From NCBI RefSeq assembly GCF_963667135.1, contig NZ_OY762974.1:558001-622000 (forward strand): a DNA stretch of 64,000 bases. Direction: 5' to 3'. The position numbers were made by a program, and so were the translations under genes. Position 1 is the stretch's first letter; the number at the start of each line of letters is the position of its first letter. Origin of the DNA: an uncultured Macellibacteroides sp. GTDB lineage: Bacteria; Bacteroidota; Bacteroidia; Bacteroidales; Tannerellaceae. Below the pieces are notes generated by a model that was not told where the DNA came from, searched no databases, and saw only the letters and a program-made list of their open reading frames with translations. Below are positions 1-8,577 of the stretch, piece after piece.

Positions 1-27
1 ATTGTTTAGTATCTATCTGATTCCAGA

Positions 28-1905
28 TTAGAAATTAGGACCTGCACCAAAGTTAGGAGCACCTTTGTCTTGCCATACGCGTTCTGCACTCAATTTTACA
101 GGATCATTGTTGGTTCCGACAGAGAATCCCTGACGAGCAAATGCTGCCATCTTGATGTCGTACATCAAATCACTTTTCTCAACTGCACTGATTTCGAAAC
201 GTCTTGGAATTACATAATCAACCGTTGGTGAGAATCTCACATAAGGAAGAATTGTACTGTTTACCATAGGAACACCCGAACGACGAACACTTACAAACTG
301 ATCGTTAGGAATCATTACGAAGTGAATGTACTGTTGGATATAAACCTTTTCCAAATCTGCAGCCTTGTTACCAGTCAACTGATAAGCAGGTTTTGCAAGT
401 AGTGTTGCAACCTCACCATCTTCCAGTTTGATGCTCTTTTCGTTTGCATCATATACTGAATGATAGTAAGGAATCTTATTCAGGCTAGCCAACTTGTCGT
501 AAGCTTTAACTGATAATTCCACACCATTTTTAAAGTAATCGGCAGCTGTACCAGGAAGATCTGCACCGATTAATTTCAATTCTGCAAGATACAGATTTAC
601 TTCTGCAGCAGAATAGAACATACCATACCAAGGTTGGTCAACGATATCTTGTGTAACAGATACGTTTGGAGCATCCGGGAATGTATAATCTTTCATACCT
701 TGTACCATTTCGCGGTTGAAATAAGCATACGGTGTGTAAGTTTTTTCTTTACCCCCCATACTGATTTTCCACAAATTGCTATCAAAATAATCTTTGTACT
801 CACCCTTTTGAGAAGCCATAACTTCTACTGGAATACCATAGTAACGTACCCATGGTTCGCCAGCGCCTTTCCACGCCTTGAAAACCTTCTTTCCGTTTAC
901 CACTTCGGATTCAACATTGGCAGCGATATACGATGGCAATTCCTTGTTTGTATCGAAGAAAGCCTGAACCACTTTCGAGTTGAAATCGTTCTTCTGATAG
1001 AAGAAACGAACACGCGGGTCACGGCTATTGATCATCAAGTCAACCAATTGTTTGCTTGGAGCACCCAGGCTTACATCGTCGCCGAAGTGATATTCCTGAG
1101 AACCTTTGTTGTAAACAAAATCGTCAGTTAATGAAGTCATCAACCCTGCAGGGTTTGATGCAGCTTCCTTCGCAATGGCCAACGCCTTTGCTTTGTTCTG
1201 GTGTAACAAACGAACGGCAAGTTTAAGTTTAAGGGAGTTGGCAAATTTAGCCCATTTTGCGGCATTACCACCGTACACAAAATCCTGAGCACCTAAGGCT
1301 GTCTGTGTAATGGTAGTACCATTAACCACCACTGGGTTAGTTAGCACATTAACAGCTTCAACCAATTGATCGTACCAGATTGTATACAGCTCATCCACTG
1401 TATCGTACTTTGGAGTAAGCAACATCGGATTGGTATAGCGGGCCATTACAGCTTCGGTATAAGGCATATCACCATACATATCCGTATCAAACATACCCAG
1501 ATAAACCAAAATCGGGCTGAACATGTGTTTGATGTACTGATATTTTGCAGCTTCAGCCGGATCCATATTGTCTAGCAGATAGCTAACTTCGCGGGCACTT
1601 TTCAGTACGTTTACAGTCATTTCTCCCTGACCTCCAACAGCTCCCATTACGTTGAACATATCTCCGTTACTTCCTGTAGAGGCATACGATTGCACCCACT
1701 TGGATGTGTTTGCTCCGTTGTAAAACCAGGTAAGGTAACCCTGTGGTTCAAAGTTTTGTAATCCGTTTGTGAAAAGAAACCGGATATCGCCCTTGTTAAT
1801 TACCGAAGGATCTGTATTTGTATCCGAAAAATCGTCTTTACAACCTGTTGAAGTAAACAAAGTTGTTCCGATTAATGCGGCGGCTATAATTGATTTAAAT
1901 CTCAT
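28..1905 (-). CDS. SusD/RagB-family outer-membrane lipoprotein (locus 1)
   Basis: Surface lipoprotein that partners the SusC transporter encoded just upstream and captures the glycan or peptide ligand outside the cell. The 625-residue product begins with a lipoprotein signal ending at Cys22 (STGC), followed by the acidic KDDF sequence typical of surface-exported lipoproteins. The body has the helical SusD-like pattern, with motifs such as NAAKWAKFANSLKLKLAVRL near residue 215 and a C-terminal section with FVSVRRSG, as in the SusD-like (SusD_2) subgroup. It lies 40 bp downstream of the SusC gene on the same strand, so the two are very likely co-transcribed. The locus may continue left of the window. 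The family is clear; the ligand cannot be told from sequence. Confidence 0.9.
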   Translation of the reverse strand: MRFKSIIAAALIGTTLFTSTGCKDDFSDTNTDPSVINKGDIRFLFTNGLQNFEPQGYLTWFYNGANTSKWVQSYASTGSNGDMFNVMGAVGGQGEMTVNVLKSAREVSYLLDNMDPAEAAKYQYIKHMFSPILVYLGMFDTDMYGDMPYTEAVMARYTNPMLLTPKYDTVDELYTIWYDQLVEAVNVLTNPVVVNGTTITQTALGAQDFVYGGNAAKWAKFANSLKLKLAVRLLHQNKAKALAIAKEAASNPAGLMTSLTDDFVYNKGSQEYHFGDDVSLGAPSKQLVDLMINSRDPRVRFFYQKNDFNSKVVQAFFDTNKELPSYIAANVESEVVNGKKVFKAWKGAGEPWVRYYGIPVEVMASQKGEYKDYFDSNLWKISMGGKEKTYTPYAYFNREMVQGMKDYTFPDAPNVSVTQDIVDQPWYGMFYSAAEVNLYLAELKLIGADLPGTAADYFKNGVELSVKAYDKLASLNKIPYYHSVYDANEKSIKLEDGEVATLLAKPAYQLTGNKAADLEKVYIQQYIHFVMIPNDQFVSVRRSGVPMVNSTILPYVRFSPTVDYVIPRRFEISAVEKSDLMYDIKMAAFARQGFSVGTNNDPVKLSAERVWQDKGAPNFGAGPNF

Positions 1906-1945
1906 CTTTTTTATTTGTTTTAAATTATAACTTTAAAATCTTTAA

Positions 1946-4900
1946 TTAGAAGCCTACATTAATAGTAAACATGTAGTTAGCAGTGTACGGACTGAATGAA
2001 CGCTCGCGGAATTCTGTTGCATCATTACCACGAACACCTTCCGGATTTACATTGTTAGGCATTGTATTGTACAGGTAACCAAGGTTACGGGCAGACAAAG
2101 ACAGATTCATACTCTTAGCACCCAATTTGTTTGCAAAAGTCTGAGGAACATTGTATCCGAAAGAGATTTCGCGCAACGCGATATAATTTAATTCTGTTAC
2201 CCAATCTTCGTTAACAGTACCCTGACCCCAGCTGTTGCTGAAGTAATGATAACCTGAAGCGTGCGAAGGTTCAACATAACCTGCAGACATCGCATCAGCA
2301 TAAGTCATACCACCTACGTCAACTGATGAACCGTTAGGTTGAGTAATCTTTGTACCGGCAGCGAAAATACCATCAGGAATTACACCATCACTATAAGTTT
2401 TTCCATCAAATTTGCTGGTCCAGGTTACACCACCGTGTTCTGCATCGCGGTATTTCAACGATGTTTCTGTATATCCGTAAGCCATACCGTAACGGTTGTT
2501 GAAAGACGCTACGTAACCACCAAAACGCATATCCAATGCAACGCGCATGCTTAAGTTCTTATAACGAAGACCTGTTGATACAGAACCCAAGAAATCTGGA
2601 GTCAATGATCCGATTTCTTCGATTTTTCCGCTACGCGCATTGTAAGCAGTACGACCGTTGTTTGTGAAACGTAATATATTCTTTCCTGTAGCTTCGTCTA
2701 TGGCAGGTTTTGAGTCTGTCAACAACAAACCGTAAGCTCCGCCCACCTGGGCTACAGAACCGATACGGTAGTTTCCATAAGCAACATCACCACGTAAAGC
2801 AATGTAATTTGCCACGTTAGGGTGTAGTTCAATTACCTTGTTTTCGTTCTTTGTATAGGTGAAATCTACATTCCATTCCCAATCTTTGTTACGGAAGGGG
2901 ATTGTATTCAATGCAATTTCCACACCTTGATTCTGAATGTTACCGGCATTAATTAACTGTTGTTTGATACCAGATACACTTGGTACAGAAATGTCCATAA
3001 TCTGGTCCTTGGTATTTTCCTTGTAGTAAGTAGCGTCGATGTTTACGCGGTTGTCAAGAAAACGCCAGTCAATACCAACTTCCCATGCATTCTTGCGTTC
3101 AGGTTTCAAACTTGGATCGTAAGCCTTTGTAGGAACAGACAAGTCATAGATACTTCCGTTACTCTGTAAGGTAGTTCCCAAAGTATACCCTTGGTTGATA
3201 TAGTACGATTGAGTATCGTTCCCTACCTGTGCCCAAGAAGCACGTACTTTACCCAATGAAATCCATTCCGGCATTTCGAACGTTTCGCTCAACAACCAAG
3301 AACCAGAAACCGATGGATAGAAGTATGAATAGTTACCAGACTTGCTGGAGTATACAAGAGCAGAAGACCAGTCGTTACGACCTGTAACATCAAGGAACAA
3401 TTGATTCTTCCATGATACGTTAGCAGCGAATACGGCAGATAACATCTGCTTTGTACCAGATATTTTTGAGTCGCCTGTAGAAACAGGGTTTTTACTGTTA
3501 CTTAAGAAGTACTGACCCGGTACGATAAGACCACCTTCAGTCTGTACAGCCAAAGTCTGAACAAAGTTGTTGTAATATTCACCACGGATGAAACCACCCA
3601 CGTTGAAATCGTTTACTGGCTTGTTGAAGGTAAATGTACCCGCAACTGTAGTCTGTTCTTTTGTTGACTGAGACAATCTGTAGCTACCGCCTTCGTTGGC
3701 ATAACCTTGTCCCAATTCTTTTCTTTCACCACGGTTGTAGTAGTAGTTCATGTTAGCTTCGGCTTTGAAACGAACCCAATCGGCCATTTTTACGTTCACT
3801 TCCAACATCGGACGAACAGCTGTTTCCTTCTGGGTGTACTCGTTTTCATACATATTGAACCAAAGATCTCTGCCCGGTACACTACCATAGGTATCACCAT
3901 AGTTGGTACTTGCCAAACCACCGTGTTCGCCTAAGTACTTATTTCTGTACTGATCCGGATTGTAAGAACGGTTGAATGTACCGCTTGCAAAACCTTCTCC
4001 AATGTTAGGTTGAGCATTACGAGGTCTTGAATTGGCAAAGCTTACAGATCCTGCGATATCAACGATATCACTGATTTTGTGGGTAGCTTTAACCAACATA
4101 GACAAACGGTCGAATGAGTTGTTTGGCAACGTTCCTTCAGCATACTTGTAAGACAAAGAAGAGAAATATGTAGTTTTATCGTTACCGCCTTGTACAGAAA
4201 CGTTTGTATTACTGTTAAAACCTAAATCATACATATCCTTGAAGTTGTTCTTCTGGGCATTGTAGTAGCCTGGTGTCTTATCATACAATTCAATTTCACT
4301 ACCGTCAAATTTAGGACCGTAAGACATTCCCCAAGTATCGATTAGAGAGTGCTTTCCCTGAGAGTTCAGTACAAACTGACCCAGGTTATCAAAGCGGTAG
4401 TAGTTGCCGTTTGGATCCTTCTGACCGTAGTCAACATATCCTGCCATAGCACCTTCACCATATACATTCTGCAGATCTGGTGTAGCAAATACATGGTCAA
4501 TACCAATTGTTTGTGAGAAGTTTACACCGAAACCTTTGAATTTACCACCACCTTTTGTTGTGATTACTACTGCTCCATTCAAACCACGTGAACCGTAAAG
4601 AGCCGTAGCAGCAGCACCCTTCAAAACAGATACTGTTTCGAAATCGTCTGGGTTAAGGTTCTTCAATTCGTTACCGTAGTCACCTGCGTTTGCAGACCAG
4701 TCTGCATCACCTACGCTACCAGTTGAGTTGTCAAGGATCACACCATCTACCACATAAATAGGCTGGTTGTTTCCTTTTAATGTTGAAGCACCACGAATCT
4801 GAATCTTGGTTGAACCAAACATACCACCATCTGAACCGCTGATTTCAACACCGGCAACCTTACCTTGCAATGAAGCAACAGGGTTGATAGAATTATTTTT

Positions 4901-5617
4901 CAAGTCGTCGCCCTTAAGTTCGGTTACAGCATAACCCAGCGCTTTTTGTTCACGCTTCATACCCAAAGCAGTTACAACAACTTCGTCCAACAATTTTGAA
5001 TCTTCTTTAAGGGTTACATTAACAACTGGTTGACCGGCATAACGGATTTCCTGTGTTGTATAACCAATGAAAGAGATCTGAATGGTTTGTCCGTTGCTAA
5101 CTTCCAACGAATAATTTCCGTTGATATCGCTAATGGTACCGTTGGTAGTTCCTTTTACGATTACCGAAGCACCCGTAACAGGACCCATTAAATCTGAAAT
5201 AGTACCGGTAACTTTATTTCCAACCTGAGGAACCGTAGCTGCTTTAGTCAAAATAACATCTTTGTCAACCACTTTGTAGCTAACATCTGTACCTTTGAAT
5301 AACTGATCAAGAATTGCAAAAACATCTTTATTGGTTGCTTTTACAGAAACTTTCCGATTTACATTTACTAATTTACTATTATAAAAGAAGTGAAAGTCGG
5401 ATTGGCTTTCAATAGTCTCAAGAACATTCGCAACAGATTGTTCCGAGATGTTGATTGTCAAAGACGTATTTTGCGCATACGTCTCAGAAGCCAAAACTAC
5501 ATTAATTGATAAACAAAGAAGAATAAAAGCTATCTTCATGACTCTTGTTATTTTGGGAGGCATTCTGAATATATCAGAAATTGCGCGTTCCGGTTGTATA
5601 TGAAATTTCTTTCGCAT
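1946..5617 (-). CDS. SusC/RagA TonB-dependent transporter with STN signalling domain (locus 1)
   Basis: Outer-membrane TonB-dependent transporter of 1223 residues. Order of parts: signal region to about residue 48 (ASETYAQ), STN domain about 50-125, carboxypeptidase-regulatory-like beta-sandwich about 137-210 (GTISDLMGPVTGASVIVKG), TonB-box region LDEVVVTALG, plug domain with the IYVVDG motif, then a beta barrel ending in an aromatic residue (NVGF). The STN domain is what contacts the periplasmic part of FecR, and a FecR gene lies just upstream. The start at 5617 is kept although long (a second Met follows at MKIAFILL), because the long N-terminus resembles that of the locus 2 SusC and because the opposing antisense promoter has the same register to the start codon as at the other two loci. 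Confidence 0.93.
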   Translation of the reverse strand: MRKKFHIQPERAISDIFRMPPKITRVMKIAFILLCLSINVVLASETYAQNTSLTINISEQSVANVLETIESQSDFHFFYNSKLVNVNRKVSVKATNKDVFAILDQLFKGTDVSYKVVDKDVILTKAATVPQVGNKVTGTISDLMGPVTGASVIVKGTTNGTISDINGNYSLEVSNGQTIQISFIGYTTQEIRYAGQPVVNVTLKEDSKLLDEVVVTALGMKREQKALGYAVTELKGDDLKNNSINPVASLQGKVAGVEISGSDGGMFGSTKIQIRGASTLKGNNQPIYVVDGVILDNSTGSVGDADWSANAGDYGNELKNLNPDDFETVSVLKGAAATALYGSRGLNGAVVITTKGGGKFKGFGVNFSQTIGIDHVFATPDLQNVYGEGAMAGYVDYGQKDPNGNYYRFDNLGQFVLNSQGKHSLIDTWGMSYGPKFDGSEIELYDKTPGYYNAQKNNFKDMYDLGFNSNTNVSVQGGNDKTTYFSSLSYKYAEGTLPNNSFDRLSMLVKATHKISDIVDIAGSVSFANSRPRNAQPNIGEGFASGTFNRSYNPDQYRNKYLGEHGGLASTNYGDTYGSVPGRDLWFNMYENEYTQKETAVRPMLEVNVKMADWVRFKAEANMNYYYNRGERKELGQGYANEGGSYRLSQSTKEQTTVAGTFTFNKPVNDFNVGGFIRGEYYNNFVQTLAVQTEGGLIVPGQYFLSNSKNPVSTGDSKISGTKQMLSAVFAANVSWKNQLFLDVTGRNDWSSALVYSSKSGNYSYFYPSVSGSWLLSETFEMPEWISLGKVRASWAQVGNDTQSYYINQGYTLGTTLQSNGSIYDLSVPTKAYDPSLKPERKNAWEVGIDWRFLDNRVNIDATYYKENTKDQIMDISVPSVSGIKQQLINAGNIQNQGVEIALNTIPFRNKDWEWNVDFTYTKNENKVIELHPNVANYIALRGDVAYGNYRIGSVAQVGGAYGLLLTDSKPAIDEATGKNILRFTNNGRTAYNARSGKIEEIGSLTPDFLGSVSTGLRYKNLSMRVALDMRFGGYVASFNNRYGMAYGYTETSLKYRDAEHGGVTWTSKFDGKTYSDGVIPDGIFAAGTKITQPNGSSVDVGGMTYADAMSAGYVEPSHASGYHYFSNSWGQGTVNEDWVTELNYIALREISFGYNVPQTFANKLGAKSMNLSLSARNLGYLYNTMPNNVNPEGVRGNDATEFRERSFSPYTANYMFTINVGF

Positions 5618-5630
5618 ATTTTTGTAAATG

Positions 5631-5725
5631 ATTATGATTAGTAAAAATATTTCACAAGCAAGTTTAACGACCTGTCTGAAATTTTTTTGTACGGAAAGAT
5701 GCTGGTAACGTCTTTCCGTATTTTT
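5631..5725 (+). ncRNA. Candidate antisense sRNA opposite the susC leader (locus 1)
   Basis: A Bacteroides-type -7 element TATTTTTG lies at 5617-5624 on the plus strand, with TTG at 5594-5596 twenty bases upstream as a possible -33 element. Transcription would begin near 5631. A strong intrinsic terminator follows: arms TACGGAAAGA (5690-5699) and TCTTTCCGTA (5711-5720), 11-nt loop, then TTTTT. The predicted RNA of about 95 nt is fully antisense to the susC leader. This matches the placement of DonS-type RNAs known to repress susC homologues in Bacteroides. The 5' end is estimated, not mapped. Confidence 0.6.
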
Positions 5726-5799
5726 ATTTCATCAAGTCCGGGTTTCATCAGACTGTATTTTACATAGGCACAAATTTTAAATTGGTTTATGATTGTGTT

Positions 5800-6858
5800 T
5801 TATTTTCTTTTACGTAAGATTATCCTTGTTCGGTTCACCCCTTCGCTATCATCCTGATTTGATTGTTTGATATCATAATCAATGCCAGACGATATTTTGA
5901 GATAATCAAGCACCTGAGACAACTGTCTGTTATCAAAGGTTCCGGTGAAATTATAAGTCTGAATAACGGGATCAACCACAGAAAAGGTAACATTGTAATA
6001 GTGTGTCATCTTTTTGAGCACTTCTGGAAGCGGCGTTTCTTTGAAAACCAAACGTCCTTGCATCCATGCTGTATCATAGGCTGTATTAACAGTTTTAACA
6101 CTCACATTTCCGTTATGAGAATCATAGACAACCTTTTCTGAAGGTTTTACTAATTTTCCAACCATTTTTCCATTGCTATTTTGGTAATGCAGATCAATAG
6201 CTCCCGACACCAAAGTGGTTTGAATCAAATCGTCGTCGTTATATGCCTGAACATTAAATTCCGTACCAAGCACCTTGATATTCATTTTATCATCGGCAAC
6301 ACTTACAACAAAGGGTTGTTCCGGATTGTGGGAAACTTTAAAATAGGCTTCTCCCTTAAGTGCGACTTTACGTTCTTTCGCATCAAAAGGAATAGTATAG
6401 GTAAGCGTACTTCCTGAATTAAGATAGGCCATCGTTCCATCGGGAAGATGGATATGCGTACGCATCCCTGGATTTGCTTCCACCGTAATAAGTTGTGCCT
6501 GCTGCTGTTGCAATGGCTGCTGCGTACGGGTAGTAATTTTTAATAGAAAAACAACGCTAACCAAACAAGCCGCTGCCACAACAAATCGTTGTACCCAAAT
6601 ACGTCTCATCTTTCCGTTGATTCGTTTTTGGACTTTCTCGAAAGCCACCTGGGGATCGCGGGAAGAGATTCTCTCGTGAGTTCTTTGAGCAAAATATATC
6701 TTACCAAGCTGGCGGACCGTTTTTTCATTCTCAGCGTTTTCGGCTATCCAAGCTTCTACTGAAGCTTTTTCTGAGGCCGTAGCTGTCCCTTTGATATAAG
6801 ATAACAAGAGCGAATCATTCGGTTCTCTATCTAAATTATTGGGATCTGTATTTTCCAT
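5800..6858 (-). CDS. FecR-family anti-sigma factor (locus 1)
   Basis: Inner-membrane anti-sigma factor that holds the ECF sigma factor until the STN domain of SusC signals ligand. The cytoplasmic N-terminal part (DSLLLSYIKGTATASEKASVEAW) is the sigma-binding region. One membrane segment follows at about residues 90-110 (FVVAAACLVSVVFLLKI), then the FecR domain (HLPDGTMAYLNSGSTLTY, VLGTEFNVQAY) and a C-terminal DUF4974-type region (PLPEVLKKMTHYYNVTF). The start is placed at ATG 6858 (MENTDPNN), because the upstream extension from 6930 is a basic, Cys-containing stretch unlike the family. It is followed by susC on the same strand and is divergent from its sigma gene. Confidence 0.9.
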   Translation of the reverse strand: MENTDPNNLDREPNDSLLLSYIKGTATASEKASVEAWIAENAENEKTVRQLGKIYFAQRTHERISSRDPQVAFEKVQKRINGKMRRIWVQRFVVAAACLVSVVFLLKITTRTQQPLQQQQAQLITVEANPGMRTHIHLPDGTMAYLNSGSTLTYTIPFDAKERKVALKGEAYFKVSHNPEQPFVVSVADDKMNIKVLGTEFNVQAYNDDDLIQTTLVSGAIDLHYQNSNGKMVGKLVKPSEKVVYDSHNGNVSVKTVNTAYDTAWMQGRLVFKETPLPEVLKKMTHYYNVTFSVVDPVIQTYNFTGTFDNRQLSQVLDYLKISSGIDYDIKQSNQDDSEGVNRTRIILRKRK

Positions 6859-6965
6859 TTTTTTTCTGTTTCTTATAATACGACAATTCCAGGGCATACA
6901 TACCCTAAACATAAAAGCGAATTTTTTCACATTATTTTAATTATATATTATTCCCAATTTAATTA

Positions 6966-6973
6966 TATCTTTG
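6966..6973 (+). promoter_or_regulatory. Promoter -7 element for the sigma gene at 7022
   Basis: TATCTTTG fits the Bacteroidetes primary-sigma -7 consensus TAnnTTTG and lies 48 bp before the start codon. No clear TTTG -33 element is seen about 20 bp upstream. Confidence 0.5.
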
Positions 6974-7021
6974 CGACTGTCTGAGAGTAAACAGACTTTG
7001 GGAGGAAAACAAAACACATAA

Positions 7022-7573
7022 ATGGAGGAATCAGTACTGCTTGATGAGCTGAGACGTGGAAGTGAAATTGCTTATAAACAAGTGTTTATCAAGTATTATT
7101 CTCCGTTATGTGAATACGCGTCGCAATATATTTCTGATGATGACGCAGAAGAATTAGTGCAAGAATTGATGCTATTTATTTGGGAAACCCGCGAATCGAT
7201 TCTAATTGAAAGCTCTCTTAAATCCTATCTCTTTATAGCGACGAAACATCGTTGTCTTAATTTTATTAAAAAAAATCAATACCACGAACAAGTCCATTCT
7301 GAAATCTACGAAAAACTGAAAGATCAGTTTGAGGATCCGGATTATTATATGCTAGAGGATTTGTCCGTACAGATACAAAAAGCAATTGATGAATTGCCTG
7401 AAAATTATCGGGAGACTTTTGCATTAAGTCGGTTTGGAGAACAAACCAATGTTCAGATAGCAGCTATGCAAGGCATCTCAGTTAAAACCGTTGAATACCG
7501 TATAACTCAATCACTGAAAATTCTTCGCGTAAAACTAAAAGATTATTTACTGGTTGCCAGTTGGCTTTTTTAA
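7022..7573 (+). CDS. ECF RNA polymerase sigma factor (locus 1)
   Basis: Sigma-70 family, ECF class, 183 residues. Region 2 spans about residues 20-90 (YYSPLCEYASQYISDDDAEELVQELMLFIWE, the core-binding and -10-recognition helices). Region 4 spans about 120-175 (LPENYRETFALSRFGE, then the helix-turn-helix NVQIAAMQGISVKTVEYRI). It is divergent from the FecR/SusC/SusD genes, and its partner is almost certainly the FecR at 5800-6858. It would direct polymerase to the susC promoter when released. The start codon follows AAACACATAA with no strong Shine-Dalgarno, which is normal for this phylum. Confidence 0.92.
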   Translation: MEESVLLDELRRGSEIAYKQVFIKYYSPLCEYASQYISDDDAEELVQELMLFIWETRESILIESSLKSYLFIATKHRCLNFIKKNQYHEQVHSEIYEKLKDQFEDPDYYMLEDLSVQIQKAIDELPENYRETFALSRFGEQTNVQIAAMQGISVKTVEYRITQSLKILRVKLKDYLLVASWLF

Positions 7574-7611
7574 AATATTCTGAAAGACAAAGGCTGGTGT
7601 TATAATATGAA

Positions 7612-7650
7612 TACGGTTTACATCTTGTATTATACTCGCTGTAAACCGTA
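7612..7650. repeat. 11-bp inverted repeat between convergent genes
   Basis: TACGGTTTACA (7612-7622) and TGTAAACCGTA (7640-7650) are perfect complements separated by 17 bp. They lie between the convergent sigma and SGNH-hydrolase genes. There is no T-run on either side, so this may be an end-of-transcript hairpin or a protein site rather than a standard intrinsic terminator. Confidence 0.5.
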
Positions 7651-7672
7651 CTCACTATAAGAAATTATAATA

Positions 7673-8350
7673 TTACTTTATAACTTTGGTTATAGCTTTC
7701 TGAACAATTGTTTCCATTATCTTATAAGCTTCCAAAGTAGGATGAACTCCATCATTCGAATACTTCTCGGGAAGTCCGCCTCTTTCATCAGCCAAAGCTG
7801 AATGGTAGTCTACATAAATAATTTTATTCTTGTCAGCATAAGCCTTTATCATCGCATTTAATTTGATAATCTTACCAGCAGGCTCCAACCCTTTACGCCA
7901 TCCAAATTCATATGCAGGCATAACAGAACAAAGAATAGGTTTAATGTTATTCGCTTTAGCCAGTTCTACCATAGATACGATATTTCCAAAAGCATTCTCC
8001 AATGATATATAACCATTATTCTGAGCAATATCGTTTGTTCCGGCAAGAATAACGACAGCCTTAGGCTTCAGATTAATGACATCGGCACGGAAACGAACTA
8101 ACATTTCGGAAGTAGTCTGTCCACTGATTCCACGATCTACATACTGATTATTGATAAAAAAAGTTGAATCGTTCGGCCACCAGCCATCAGTAATAGAATT
8201 ACCCATAAAAACTACTTTGGAAGGGACTTTCACAGTCTTGTTTGCTTCTGCATAACGACCAAACTGCGCCCAGTCTTTTGCCTGAGCAAAAAGAGAAGAA
8301 GTAACCAGTACACAACCGGCTATAAGAAGCCATTGTCTCATGTTTTTCAT
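7673..8350 (-). CDS. Secreted SGNH/GDSL-family hydrolase
   Basis: Predicted esterase or lipase of the SGNH superfamily, 225 residues, with an N-terminal signal peptide ending near SSLFAQA. All four blocks are present: GNSITDG (nucleophile Ser), the Gly in RGISGQTT, GTNDIAQN (Asn), and DGVHPT (Asp/His). Relatives in Bacteroidetes are often acetyl-esterases acting on carbohydrate or platelet-activating-factor-like acyl groups, but the substrate cannot be read from sequence. It stands alone between two SusC/SusD loci and has its own candidate promoter at 8414-8421. Confidence 0.85.
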   Translation of the reverse strand: MKNMRQWLLIAGCVLVTSSLFAQAKDWAQFGRYAEANKTVKVPSKVVFMGNSITDGWWPNDSTFFINNQYVDRGISGQTTSEMLVRFRADVINLKPKAVVILAGTNDIAQNNGYISLENAFGNIVSMVELAKANNIKPILCSVMPAYEFGWRKGLEPAGKIIKLNAMIKAYADKNKIIYVDYHSALADERGGLPEKYSNDGVHPTLEAYKIMETIVQKAITKVIK

Positions 8351-8413
8351 AATAAATCCAATTAATAAATTATAATTTTAGATATTTTATTCACAACGAT
8401 AAATAAATGCAGA

Positions 8414-8421
8414 CAAATGTA
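8414..8421 (-). promoter_or_regulatory. Candidate promoter -7 element for the SGNH hydrolase
   Basis: On the minus strand this reads TACATTTG, a match to TAnnTTTG, about 64 bp ahead of the start codon. No clear -33 element was found. Confidence 0.4.
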
Positions 8422-8507
8422 CTCGTTATTTTTATAAATCTGGAATTAGAATAAGGCTTTTCATTCTATTTGAAGTAATTTGATTGTATTTAAACATACT
8501 ACAAAGC

Positions 8508-8544
8508 AAAAAGACAGAAGGTGTTATTTATGATTCACCTTCTG
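8508..8544 (-). terminator. Intrinsic terminator of locus 2
   Basis: On the minus strand, arms CAGAAGGTG and CACCTTCTG (8515-8523 and 8536-8544) enclose a 12-nt loop and are followed by TC and five T (8508-8512). It lies 34 bp past the stop codon of the EEP-family gene. Confidence 0.75.
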
Positions 8545-8577
8545 CCTTTTGTTATTATAATTCCAAAAAGAAAAATC

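Noticed and set aside
634..1131. 165-codon plus-strand reading frame inside susD
   Set aside because: It lies wholly within a convincing SusD gene on the other strand and resembles no protein family; it is a shadow frame.
5800..6930. Long form of the locus 1 FecR starting at 6930
   Set aside because: The extra 24 residues are unlike the family and approach the divergent sigma promoter region; ATG 6858 gives the normal FecR N-terminus.
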